This document shows positions 1 through 10,726 of a stretch of 64,000 nt of DNA, piece after piece. The notes below the pieces were generated by a model. That model did no database searches. It was not told the DNA's origin and saw nothing but the letters and a program-made list of their open reading frames with translations. Location of the stretch: NCBI GenBank assembly GCA_015179045.1, contig WHUZ01000002.1, forward strand, positions 1,116,001 to 1,180,000, given 5' to 3'. The position numbers were made by a program, and so were the translations under genes. The DNA comes from Kalaharituber pfeilii (Eukaryota > Ascomycota > Pezizomycetes > Pezizales > Pezizaceae). Position 1 is the stretch's first letter. Each line of letters begins with the position of its first letter.

Positions 1-323
1 AGGTTTATCTGGTGCCAAGACACTTGAATTGGCCTATCATAAGGCACTCAAATTCTAGATAAGTAACAGGACTAGCAGCGCCCCAAGCGCGCGGCCGGAC
101 TCTTGTCTCGCCAATGGCGTGGCAAAGTATTATCATCACGTGGCTTCTTCATACACATGATGATGTGATTCTTCAGCGTCCGGGACCCTACTTAGGATGC
201 GATATATGAATTAGCTACGTTATTGAGAGCAAAGAACAACAATCCTAAGCCCCCACGTACTTGCAAGTTTAAGCCCATATACTCGCCAGTTTAGGCTCCC
301 GGATACCCACCAATTGATCACAA

Positions 324-876
324 GATGCCATAGGTATAAAACTTCAATGGGTACAAACTGGATAAGCTACCAGACCAAAGGAGAAATTTATGTTAGCCGA
401 GGAGCTGTTGAAGGGGCCCATCGGAGTGGCTGCTGGAGCGGCTACTGAAGGGGCAGGTTGTTGGAGCTGTGGCCGAAGAAGCCGTCGGAGGGGCCACTGA
501 AGAACGGGGTGCAATTGAGAGATAGTAGGAGGGGTCACGATTGAGGGACAGGGGGTGAGGGGCGTGGTGGAGGTGTAAGCGACTGTTGCGTCTGCTGGAG
601 GTGGAGGAGATGCGATTGAGAGGTAGGGGGATTTGTGATGACCAGTTCAAGTGGTATCTTTTTGATCCATTTTTTCGAAATGACCTGCGTCTTGGTTGAA
701 GTGCAATGCTGTGATGGAGGTAACAAGAAGCGCTATAGAGAGGTGTAGAATTGAGGTGCCCCCGGTTCGATTCTGAGCTGGGGAAGATGGTTGTCCCGGC
801 ATCTTATTAGTCAATAAGGTGGACTGTAATGTTCTAGAAATTCTAGCAATGACCAATTGGGAGGTGGAACTAGGCG
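324..876 (+). repeat. Dispersed repeat, copy 1 (SINE-like, non-coding)
   Basis: About 550 bp related to sequence near 10.44-12.05 kb and 62.56-63.06 kb. The left edge begins GATGCCATAGGTATAAAAC (324), matched with one change at 62563. The middle is a run of degenerate G-rich units such as GCTGCTGGAG. The right part has GTAGAATTGAGG, then GGTTCGATTCTGAGCTGGGG, and closes with CAATTGGGAGGTGGAAC. GGTTCGATTC resembles the internal B box of RNA polymerase III genes, so a tRNA-derived SINE is possible, but I see no convincing A box and no poly-A or other simple tail. ORFs through this stretch are low-complexity translations and are not called. Confidence 0.6.
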
Positions 877-1166
877 TTTTTTGGTTTTCTCCAACCCTAA
901 TATGCCTTTTCAACTTCAGGCAAACTAGCAGCTGTCTGCGAGGACAATTAATTTGCTTATTCGCAAAAAAAATCAGAAAAAAAGGGTAAACTTTTGCCAT
1001 ACGATGGATTTTGCCATTCAGGCAAGTGAGCGCAATGGACCAGAGCAGTGTTATTCCTGCTATGTTCGTGGTATGCCCGTTGTCATTAATGGTAAGGTAA
1101 TAGTAGTAAACACAAATCCTCCCACTCCTCAGCTGGTAAATAATTCGCATTGTAAAATAATCATAA

Positions 1167-1216
<50 letters not shown>
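1167..1216. repeat. C17 tract joined to a (CA)n microsatellite
   Basis: Seventeen consecutive C bases (1167-1183) run directly into a perfect AC dinucleotide array ending at 1216. It lies in the 1.38 kb before the first gene. Both ORFs that cross it translate into proline and Thr-His or Cys-Val runs and are artefacts of the repeat. Confidence 0.95.
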
Positions 1217-1220
<4 letters not shown>

Positions 1221-1380
1221 TAGAGCAAAGACTTATGAAAAGAGGCCTCCAGTTGTATCATATATTATCATCACCATTGTCGTCATCAATATACGTATTA
1301 CGAAGTCTATATGAATCGATTCACATCACCATCTCTTGGTTTTTCAATTTTCATGACAGGGAAAGTTACATCCTTTCAAA

Positions 1381-2693
1381 TTATTTCCTCCCCTTCGCTG
1401 GCCTCCCTCCCCCCTTCTTTCCAGTGACAGTAATGGTTTCCTTCTTCCCATCTCCCATCTCCTTCTCACTCTCAGGGGCCTCTCTAGCTTCAGCAATGAC
1501 ATGGACCTCCTCTTCAGCTTCTTCCTTGTCTTCTTCCTCGGGAGGCCCAGCTGTAGCGTAGTAAGTTAGCACCACATCACAACCGCGACAGCCTATACAG
1601 TGTAGTGCGATTCACCTGTCAAATCGATTGGTGGCTGCCCATCGATTCTCTTAAACGCAAACTTATACACCTTATATCCCGACAACCCCTTATCCTCCCA
1701 CCACTTGCACACCTGATACAGCCCATCGTACCTATATCCCGACTTTGGCGCCCATTTAGGATCTCCCTTAAACCCCCTAATCACCCTTATCGGCTTGCCC
1801 GTTTCGTAGCTCTTCACCAAAGCCGCGTTGCCCTTCACAAGCTGCTGATCCTTAGACTGTGGCGCGGTTCTCAAATTCTTCTTTTTTAGCTCTCGTCCAC
1901 CAGAACCAGTAAACGTGAATCTGAACCCCTCATCAATATCATCCTCGTACCCTCCACTCAGAGCAACGGAATATGCACCCTCGGCCTCAGATCCAAAGAT
2001 GCCAGCAACGAACGGAGCATGCACGCCAGCGACTGAGGCTTCCTGACGCATAGCCCACCAGTGTCCAACCTCGATCCCAGGAATAGGACCGAATACTTTA
2101 GGATTAGGGCGGTTAAATTTCGGGTCAATGTGCGCTACGTAGCGGCCGTTGACCATGCGACGAGGAAGCCCAGGCTTGTCCCCATTATTGTAGACGCCCC
2201 GCGGCCCTTCGGCGTCGGCATCGGAGAGGTCGCTATCGTAGGCAGGGCTGTCGTAGGAGATGACAGCGGTGCCATCCTGACCTCTGTAAGATTTGCGTGC
2301 GGCCTAGCGTATGGAACAACGGTATTTTCTTAGCCACATTCATTTCACGTGCAACCAGTCTGTCACTTCACATATAACTCTTCAATTGTAAGAAATAAAA
2401 TCAGTAAAGAGAGAAGGAATTCTTACAGCCGCATTCAACCTGGCACTCTTCCTCCTTCCTCGCTCCTGATCCTCAATCTCCTCCGCCGGCATCTCCAAGC
2501 TCCGCTTCCTCTCAATCGGTTTGGGAACAGTGAACTGAATTGATTCGGAATGCTTGGGTTTGGGATTTGCCTTCAGCTTTCTAGGCTTGGGTACAGCAGT
2601 AGTGGGCTTTTCAAGACCCAAGCTGGCGAGAATGGCAAGGTTTGCGGCAATGTTTTTTTGCCGCTGGATTTCGTATTCGGTGAGAGGAGCCAT
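1381..2693 (-). CDS. SRA-YDG domain protein (methylcytosine reader), AT-hook-like tail
   Basis: Exons on the minus strand: 2693-2427, 2303-1616, 1550-1381; 374 residues. Intron 1 uses GTAAGA..CTAG. Intron 2 (65 nt) uses GTGAAT, branch GCTAAC and CTACAG. The SRA-YDG domain fills most of exon 2: FGPIPGIEVGHWW, GVHAPFVAGIFG, LSGGYEDDIDEGF, FTGSGGREL, IRVIRGFKG and GYRYDGLYQV follow the family order closely. In UHRF1 and SUVH proteins this fold flips and binds 5-methylcytosine. There is no RING, PHD, ubiquitin-like or SET domain, so it is an SRA-only protein. The N-terminus is basic (RRKSARLN). Exon 3 adds an acidic stretch and ends GGGRPAKGRK, an AT-hook-like core. If intron 2 is not removed, the protein stops 11 codons later, after SHYTV, and lacks this tail. 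A nuclear role in reading DNA methylation is inferred from the domain. Confidence 0.88.
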
Positions 2694-3490
2694 TGGTGGG
2701 AGAAGATGATTGTTCTGATTCTAGGGTATAAATGAGAAAGGATACGAGGGGTAGAGAAATACAAACAAACAAGCTCTGGAGCAGTAAACGCACAGCTCGA
2801 AACAGAGAGACTTCGGAAGAAACAGGGAAGAATTAGAAAAGGATAATAACAAGAACAGAAATCACAAAGGTAGAATTGAGAAGGGAGGAGGTGAACCTCC
2901 CAACTCTTGTTCTGCCTTACAAAAAGCCCAGGAGTCAGACTATGGCCGGGGCAGGCAGATAGCAACGCGTTTACGATACAGACTCCTCACGAAGCCAAGA
3001 TTAACGTGACGAGATTCCCTGCATGGACGGGGGGTGACCTGCACGGCCCGCAATTGCAGCTGCAGGGATATGGAGCATGGGTGTATCTCAAGGGCAATAT
3101 GTTAGCTATGGAACACGTGCTGGAGGCAAAGTGAAACATTGATTGCAGGAGAAACAATGGCTCCCAATTTCGACCGTGTCTTATGGATGACTCTCGACAA
3201 ACTGTCGTGGAGTCTGGTAATGCCGATGCCAATTCATGAGCATATTTACTGTAGAAAGAAACAGAAAGAAAAGGAAGCAGCCAGATATCCAGTAAAGACC
3301 CATACAACATGCCAGCCCAACCGAAGAATGTACCGTAGTATCCAAACAAGTAAAAAAAAAGGAAAACCCTGACCCTAGAACCCTGACCCTGTAAATAGAC
3401 CCCACAGAGAAATGAAAGAATGATAGTACAGAATTGACGATGGCATGCTTAGTGCAAGGGCGTCGAGCCATCCCACCATCCTTTTGTCGA
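2694..3490. other. Intergenic, nothing recognised
   Basis: This 0.8-kb gap separates the start of the SRA gene from the end of RPB11; both are on the minus strand. It should hold the SRA promoter and the RPB11 3' UTR. Small ORFs on both strands show no family signature. AACCCTGACCCTAG near 3362 repeats imperfectly but is too short to call. Confidence 0.5.
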
Positions 3491-4473
3491 CTATCGCAAG
3501 TTCTCGTCCTGAGCCATTCTCTTGAGCTCGAACTCCCTCGTCATGTTGTTTCTCAAGTTGGTGAGCTCTCCAATCAACGCCTTGCATGCGTTGACCACAG
3601 CGTCCTTGGGAGTTGTATTTTCAGTAGTCTGAACACGGAGGTCGAACGTTGCAAATAGTGGGTGAGGAACTTTGTAAGCAACGAACAAGACATCATCATT
3701 CTTTGCTAGCTGAGAACGGAGGAGATTGCCAAGTGTATGATCCTCTTTGTTGAAGGTAAAGATAGCCGTATTGGGAGAACCTGGGATGCAGATGTCAGTT
3801 CTTGTTGATAAAATGAAGTTGTCCACATAAGTGAGGCCATTTACGAGTATCAGGTTTCATCTCGACCCTACCAGTCGTTAGTACATTGTATATCGAGGTG
3901 AGGATATGGGGAGAGCCTGTGGGGGGTAACTTACTTTTTTTCTCCTTCGCCCAATATAAACAACTCGAAACTGTCCTGAACGTCAACACCGTTCCTAATG
4001 CCACCATAATTGCGTGGAGATGCCCCATCTGCCAATGGGTGGACATAATCTCCCTCCTTCTTGGTATTGATGCCTTCTGAAGACATTTCTGAAAGAATTG
4101 TTGTGGGTGGATATGGAGATAATGGACAGACAATAAAGAACAAGGTATGTTGTGATAAGGAGATAAACACAGCGTTCAGAGACAAACATATTTATGTAGA
4201 CAAACATATTTATGTAGACCACCATGCCGAGCAAACACATCAGATATCCCTAAGATAATGAACACCTTCATAGCATATCCTGTGACGGTTACCAACCCAA
4301 CATCCCACTGGAGATGGCAACGAACACCAAGCCTGCAAGGCCCACTCCCGAGAACAAAGCATCACCAGAACACAACCAGCATCCCAACATACGATAGAAT
4401 GCTGACAAGACAGATGATGTATGCTAGGATGCTCAAGAAAAGAGTCCACATACCGATCTGGTGCGTTTGCCAT
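3491..4473 (-). CDS. RPB11: RNA polymerase II subunit RPB11
   Basis: Exons on the minus strand: 4473-4454 (20 nt), 3970-3935 (36 nt), 3867-3845 (23 nt), 3780-3491; 122 residues, against 120 in yeast. Spliced, the N-terminus reads MANAPDR, FELFILGEGEKK, VEMKPDT, then SPNTAIFTFNKEDHTLGN, the standard Rpb11/RpoA-alpha dimerisation motif, followed by AYKVPHPLFATFDLRVQTT. Rpb11 pairs with Rpb3 in the polymerase II assembly platform, equivalent to the bacterial alpha dimer. Intron 1 is long (483 nt), with donor GTATGT. Intron 2 has a perfect TACTAAC branch site. Intron 1 carries a tandem copy of an 18-20 bp unit near 4182-4219. Only exon 4 is long enough to be seen as an ORF; the other exons were placed from splice signals and the family N-terminus. 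Confidence 0.95.
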
Positions 4474-5036
4474 TGTGCTATGGTGATGCCTTGAAGTACT
4501 GAGAAATGCGAGATATCTGGGAGACTAGAAGAGCGGGGGACTCGAATTGCAAGCTGCTGGTCCTTCGAGCGTTTCAGGTACTTTCGATCAATATTACTTC
4601 TTGCCGTACTTGATGAATGAATTGCTGACAGTGTGTAATAATCAGGGCTTGAGATTGACGGAGCGTTTGTGGTTCAAGGGCCCAGTTCTGCTGAGCGAAG
4701 TCGACGTTGGAATGGTGCTGAAGGAACGTGTGTCGTATAGCACTCCGTACTTAACTGAAATTCTGTGAATGAAGTTGCTCGCCAAGCGACGCGTTCCTTC
4801 ACCAGCACACCCTCACGTGATATGCACTGCCCTTGGGTATGTCTCACGTGAGCCCTGGCGAGGCCTCTGCAACCGCAGCGAGCCGCTGCATTCTGTGGTC
4901 TTTGCTTCGGGATCCAGAAGCACGGAAACGGTGCTCACAAGATACCCCAGATCCGAGGACATTTATACCCCTGATACCCCAGAGCTTGAACATTTTTCAA
5001 ATTCATTGCTCCACTTACTTGTAACCCAATAGTTTC
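4474..5036. other. Divergent promoter region RPB11 / nitronate monooxygenase
   Basis: 563 bp lie between two divergently transcribed genes, so both promoters should be here. CACGTGA-type motifs occur near 4815 and 4845 and could be bHLH or E-box sites. That is only a motif match, and I see no other defined element. Confidence 0.4.
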
Positions 5037-6499
5037 ATGCGAAGTAACTCAGCTAGCAATATGTCCCCGGAGGCAGCGCTACTCAAATCATGGTTTCCCC
5101 ACACCGAGGCTCCGTTTATATGCGGGGCTCCAATGAGGACTGTCTCTGGTCCTGAACTGGCAGCCGCTGTAAATGCTGGTGGCGGACTTGGTATGCACTA
5201 CTATACTATAACTCTTTTGCTTGATTCACAAGTGTCAAGTTTCCATTCATTATATGAGCCGTATTATCTGCAGTTTGAGTATTGATTTGCATGCAGTTTT
5301 AGACCGTTTTCAGATAAAAGTTGTTGAGCAAAGATTGTCTATGAGATTTCTTGCTATTGCACTTTTTTCAAGAGTTGACACCTTAAACGTTCTATATACC
5401 CTCGTCTTCTACATATCTTGCGAGTTATAGCACTGGAAAACATTTGATACCCTCTTTTGCTTCTTGAAAATAGTATCACACCTAACAAGCTCCCCCACAG
5501 GCTTTCTCGGCGTCGGCTATACCCTACCCACTCTCGCTCCCTCCGTTGACCTCTCCCGCGCTCTTCTACCCAAACCTCAATCGACCACCGTCCCCGTTGC
5601 CATCGGCATTGGCCTCCTGAACTGGAATATCTCCCTCTCCGAGACCCTCCCCCTTCTCCTCTCTTCTCCCACCTCCGCTGTCTGGCTCTTTGGCCCTTCC
5701 TCCCCCGACTCTCTAACCGAATGGACTACGACCCTTAAATCCTCCCTCCCTCCCGCTACCCGTCTCTTCGTCCAAGTCGGGTCACTGACTGAGGCCCGTC
5801 ATGCCCTGACCCTTCCCATCGATGTCCTTGTCGTCCAAGGTGTCGCGGATGCAGGCGGTCACGGGCTCCAATATGGAGCGAGCATTGTTACCCTCCTCCC
5901 CGAGGTTCTCGACCTCATTTCCTCCCTAAAATCGATCAACAAACTCCCCGCCGATAAACCCATTCCCGTCCTTGCGGCCGGTGGAATTATGGACGGCCGT
6001 GGAGTAGCCGCTGCCCTTGTATTGGGCGCGCACGGCGCAGTCCTCGGCACCAGGCTCATCGCAACAGTTGAATCTGAAGCGCACGACGGATTCAAGGAGC
6101 TACTTGTAAACACGGAGGATGGGGGACAAAACACGGTTCGTACAAGGCTGTATGATGAGCTGAGGGGTACTGGGGGGTGGCCAAAGCAATATAATGGACG
6201 GGCGGTGGTCAATGAATCGTATAGGGATGAGGAAAAAGGGGTGAAGAGGGAGGTGAATAGGGAAAGGTATGAGAGGGCGGTGGAAGAGAATGATTTTGGA
6301 AGATTGACGGCGTTTGCGTGAGTTGCCCTTCATCCGTACTGTATTAATACAGTGTAGAAATACTAATGTAGAAGCCTGCGGTGAAAGTGGTACTGGCATA
6401 GGTTTAATCCGGGATGTACGCTCGGCCAAAGAAATCGTGAAGGAGACACGGGAACAAGCAAAGGCAATATTAATTTCATTCTCCTCGACATCCTGGTAG
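5037..6499 (+). CDS. Nitronate monooxygenase (2-nitropropane dioxygenase family)
   Basis: Exons 5037-5190, 5501-6317, 6388-6499; 360 residues. Starting at the ATG at 5061 would shorten it by eight. These FMN enzymes oxidise alkyl nitronates such as propionate 3-nitronate. Motifs seen: FICGAPMRTVSGPELAAAV at the N-terminus (phosphate/flavin end of the TIM barrel), GGGLGFLGVG across intron 1, VVQGVADAGGHG around residues 164-173 with the family's active-site histidine, and PVLAAGGIMDGRGVAAAL plus GAHGAVLGTRL as the second phosphate-binding region. Intron 1 is 310 nt. For intron 2 I chose the acceptor at GTGAAAG, 20 nt after a TACTAAT branch site, because it gives FAGTGIGLI, the expected family C-terminal motif. 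A nearer TAG at 6357 would also keep frame but gives a poorer match. It converges on the condensin gene. Confidence 0.9.
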
Positions 6500-6935
6500 A
6501 ATTGCATGTGGAAAAAGGATGTTCAATGGCGTACATTTATGTACAAAATGTCTATAATTGCCCTCATTCCCAATCTCAAAAACCTCACATCAGATCAGGA
6601 AATGCATTAATTTTTTAAAAAGTATCGCAAAATAAATAGATTTAGTATATTCCTATGCGCAACGCCTAAGATAGAAGGTATATATCCAAAGCATCCTCAC
6701 CGTTACCATCAACATTGTGCTTTCGTGAGCCACAGCATCCGAGTCTCCCTTACGCCACCCCAATTCCGTTTAAAAAGGGAAAAATCCAATTAGACAAATA
6801 GTACTACTCAGATACAATGCCGTTTATCAAGCACCAAACGAAGACACAAAACTTAGACAGCTTTCCCCCTTAGAGAACACAAACACACTACACCCTTCTT
6901 CCCCCTCCCTTATCTCCCCCTCCACATCTCCAAGA
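6500..6935. other. Convergent 3' intergenic region
   Basis: 436 bp between two converging genes. It should contain both 3' UTRs and polyadenylation sites. It is A/T-rich near 6600-6660 and CT-rich near 6890-6930. No feature recognised. Confidence 0.5.
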
Positions 6936-9629
6936 CTAATACGCATCAGGACCATTCGCAGTCAAATCCTTCTCGATCCTCAAATCCGTCATGGTCTCGT
7001 TACTCTCCAATACAAGCCCCTTCTCATTTGCCAAATGCAGCACACAGATGAAGCAGTAGCTCGTCGAGATGTCGCTCATTGCTTCCTTGGGGTACACTCG
7101 TTGGAGGTTGTGGATGACCTCAGTAAACGTTTTAGGCAGTGGGGCGGCAGCGGGGGTAGGGGCTGGAGCCGGGTTTGGGACGGCGGATTTCTGAGGGGTC
7201 TAGACGGTAAGTTAGTTAGTATATATTGGGAGAGTAGTCAGAGATGATCGATAATGGGAGGTAACAAACTGGGTTCACCATATCCATGCCCAACTGTTTC
7301 CAAATATTTTCTTTGAGCCTCCTCACATCCACCTTCTTCGCCACCTTCGCATACTGCACGTACTCCGGCCTTACTCTCCGGCTCGCCGCAACCAACTGGC
7401 TTCCCATCGCAATCTCTTGCGTCGATGGGAACGGTAATGCCGAAGATGATGTGATGATCGATCCCGCTGCACTCGCAGCCGCACCATTGGTGGATTCGCT
7501 TGCCGCGCTGGGTAATGGCTGCTCAAACGCCTCCCCTCCAACACCGAAATCGTCGTCGTCATCGGGATCGTTGAGGCCGGGAGGTAACATGTCCATTCCA
7601 TCGTCATTGAAGAAATTTGCGTCATAGGCCCCGGTCGCAACGGGAGTGGATGGAGCCTGGGCTTCCTTCTCCATCTGCTGCTTCGCCCAGAATTCTTCGT
7701 TCATCTCCACATTCTCCACGTCCACTGGCGGCGGGAGATTATGATGGCCCTTCTCACTCGGCCTCGCAACACTCCCAGCACCGCCTGGGCCACCACGCCG
7801 GTGTAGATGCCCGAGATGTGCATTGGGCTTAATGAACAGCTGGATGAGATTGCGGGAGTTGAAGTTGCGGTCCTCGGGCAGCAGATGGCGATTTTTGGAT
7901 TTCCGCTGGGCTTTGGGAAGGTCAATGGTGGCATTGGATTGCGGCAGTAGCATGTCCTGTGTGACATCAACCACAGGATCCATGAAGTTGATCTCGAAGG
8001 CTTCCTTTTCTTTGCGGGGGCGGGCGGCTGGAGGGGGTTTACCGGTGTCTGCAGATACATGTTAGCAACTGCCAGATTGGGAATGAGAGCGACGTAGCTT
8101 TCGATGCTACCTTTTATCTTCTTTATCTTCCAGTGCTCCGGCCCAGCCCAATTCTTCTTCAACGCCTCGTCGAAGTAGCTCAAGATGTCATCCTGGTGAG
8201 GGATATTGCCCAGCCCAAAGCTGGGCACCCCTCCGCCCACTTCTCCACCTTCTTCCTCATCCCCAAAGGCCGACCTCGGCTTCGACGGGGTCAGGAACCG
8301 ATCCGCTGCGTCAGCGAGAGTTTCGTTTGCCCAGACAACCCCACCGTCTCCAAACGCCATTGTCCCATCTGCGCCAGGCAGTCCGAAGTCGTCATCGTCG
8401 TCATCAAACCCGCCTGCGCCGGAGAAGTCAGGGGACGTTGAGTCCTCGCTAGTCTGATCGTTCTTCTCCTCCAGAGCCTTGAGGAACGGAATATCCAACG
8501 AGCCACTCGGATCCCCCAGATCAAAGTTCTTGAGCGACGGGCACACGTAGAGCTCGTCGAGCTTCGCCAAGTCTGGGAAGAATTGCTGTCGTAATCGACC
8601 GAGATCAATTTCCTCTGATGGCTTTTCGCCATTCTCGTTTTCTTCCTCTTCCTCGGGAACTTCTTCAATGTCGTCACTGCTATCGAAAACTATTCTGCCT
8701 TTATTGTCGATAGAAAGGTGGTTGAGAAGGAGACCTTTCGCGCCGCCTTCGTCAAAGTCGGCAGAGGCTTTCTTGAAGAGGGGATCGACTGAGAACTCAA
8801 GCTCGAGTTTCTTGAGCTGAAGAGAGGAGAAGTCTTTGGCAAGGGTGGCTTCAGAAGAACGTTGTGTCTACCAAATTGAACGGTCAGCTCGCTGCACATA
8901 CTCGGCAATGAGCTTCAACGTACCCTCTTCTTTTTTTTCTTTCCCTCCCCATTGTCATCGTCATCCTCACCACCTCCACCCTCCTCATCGTCGTCCCGGG
9001 CCTTCTTATTGTTACTCCCACCACTATCCGCAAGCCCGCTGAGAAGCTTCCCCGTCTCGGTGGCAACAGAGTCGACTCTGCTCGTATAGATCTTGACACA
9101 CCCATCTAACGTACAACTGGCTTTCTGGAAATTTATGCCCTCGCCTTCTTTCAGCAGGCTCATGTCGTGAAAGTAATCTATTAGCGCAAAGTTCCAACTG
9201 TTTTGCGCATTGATTTTCTAAACACACAGAGTCCCGAAATCAATATTAGACCTGAATTTCCCATCTCCTTGAAGCAATCTGAGGAAGTATACAGACATTA
9301 TCGTTTGCCATCTTCATCCATTCCTCGAAATTTACCACCAACGGGGCCCTCCTCAATGGAGTGATCGGATTTGCAGTTTCTTTGAGTAATGACACATTTC
9401 GGGGTGTCTTCGGCGTCCCCTCAACTGAGCCTTCGCCATCATCAAGACCTTTCCTAGGTGTCCCAGCATTCGCAAAGGATTGTCGTCGGATCTGGACTTC
9501 CTGGAGCATGCTTCGTTTCTTCAATCGCTTCGCCTTCTCTGCATCGTCATCGTTGAGGGGGATTTTGATGCCGGCAGGCGATGCGTGCCGGCCGCCCATA
9601 CTTGTCCGGCCTTCTCGAGAGCGAGGCAT
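6936..9629 (-). CDS. BRN1: Condensin complex subunit 2, kleisin (Barren/CAP-H)
   Basis: Exons on the minus strand: 9629-9297, 9217-8924, 8867-8111, 8048-7279, 7199-6936; 805 residues. This is the kleisin that bridges the Smc2-Smc4 heads and recruits the HEAT subunits for chromosome compaction. Conserved blocks: NFEEWMKMANDN joined to KINAQNSWNFALIDYFHDM across intron 1 (N-terminal Smc2-binding helix), GINFQKASCTLDGCVKIY, SRVDSVATETGKLLSGLA, LEFSVDPLFKKASADFDEGG, LLLNHLSIDNKGRIVFDSSD, then RNLIQLFIKPNAH and the C-terminal winged-helix part EVIHNLQRVYPKEAMSDIST. Acidic D/E runs separate the blocks. Intron 1 has an unusual GTCTGT donor. A longer reading of exon 1 using GTCTAA also keeps frame but adds 15 residues absent from the family. 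Intron 3 has GTAGCA and branch GCTAAC. Confidence 0.95.
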
Positions 9630-10436
9630 GTTTGCTAGGGAATGTGGTGTGTGCTATTCCGGGGATATCTGGATGCCGAGGCGCGAAATAAGGGAAGATG
9701 CTAGATGCCGCACTGCGCTGGTTCAGGGGAGAGACAAACGGGGAATGCTGTTCTGTGCCGTTGTGTTGGTTATCAGGTTTGGGGCCAGCCCGTTGTAAGG
9801 GCGCTGCAGAAGGGAGCGAGAATTGGTATACGATGCTAATTACTCCAGTTCGTTGGTAAGCCGAACAATTGAGCCCGTTGATGTTTGCTTAAAATTCGAA
9901 CAATACGGTGGGTGATGTTTGGAGGGGCGCGAACGAATAGCGTGGTGCTGTTTGTTGCCAAGACAACATCAAGGTGCAGGGCGTAGCTGGGAACACGAAA
10001 ACACAGGGAGTACGGGGTACCGGTATTTTATCGCGGTGCGGCTGGGCGCGAGACTAGCGGTGCAGGACTGCTAACTGAATGTCGAGCTGGTTGTGTATGA
10101 AATTAGACTCTATCAAAATGTGTAGAAAATCGTATTCCGACTGTGAACGCGCGCGTCTGTTTGGTGTTATGAGAATTATCAAAACTGAAAGCTAAGTGGA
10201 GGAATTTCTTACCTGCACCTGAGAGACGCATTATGCATTATGATATGCTCTGCGGCTCTATCCGCGTTGGCTTGGTCTTGAGGCATGCGGCTCTGCTAGT
10301 AGCTCAGGGGCTTGGCATGAGGCTAATGTACTACTAGTAGTATCTACCCACAAGCTCAACTCCCACAAGAAAGAACCATTGTATACAGGAGTATATGGGA
10401 GTAGTCAATATACCAAGGAGCAATTTGTGTTATCCT
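9630..10436. other. Upstream region of BRN1, repeat-poor
   Basis: About 0.8 kb with no coding signature. The first few hundred bases should hold the condensin promoter. Several GCGCG-type words occur near 10140-10160. Sequence related to the dispersed repeat begins near 10437. Confidence 0.4.
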
Positions 10437-10726
10437 AGGAGCTATTACAGGAGCCGTCCAAGGGGCCCCTGAAGAGGAGCGAGGAGGTACGATTGAGTGG
10501 TAGTGCTGGATTCAAGATGCCTAGGCTGTGTGAACTGACCCATGCCACGAGCCAGGCACGAGAGCAGCGAATGCCATTGAAATGCTGTCGCCTCTAGGCA
10601 ACAACAAGCGCCTTAGAGAAGGTATAGAATTGAGGGCTTTCGGTTCGATTCCGATGTCAAGCTACATCTTAACAGTATATAATTTGAACTGCAATGCTCC
10701 GATTCCAGTGATGTCTTTGGAGTTAG

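Noticed and set aside
953..1561. A 202-codon plus-strand ORF (and its minus-strand partner)
   Set aside because: It exists only because the C17/(CA)n tract is open in this frame (poly-Pro and Thr-His); the rest lies antisense to the SRA gene and has no family signature.
5859..6507. Minus-strand ORFs of 117 and 135 codons
   Set aside because: They are antisense to nitronate monooxygenase exons 2 and 3, where codon bias opens the opposite strand.
7286..8457. Several plus-strand ORFs of 70-113 codons
   Set aside because: They are antisense to the long coding exons of the condensin gene; their content mirrors its acidic and Ser-rich runs.
10630..10660. A tRNA gene at the B-box-like sequence
   Set aside because: The motif GGTTCGATTCC is present, but I cannot fold an acceptor stem, D arm and anticodon arm around it, and the same motif recurs in the dispersed repeat copies.
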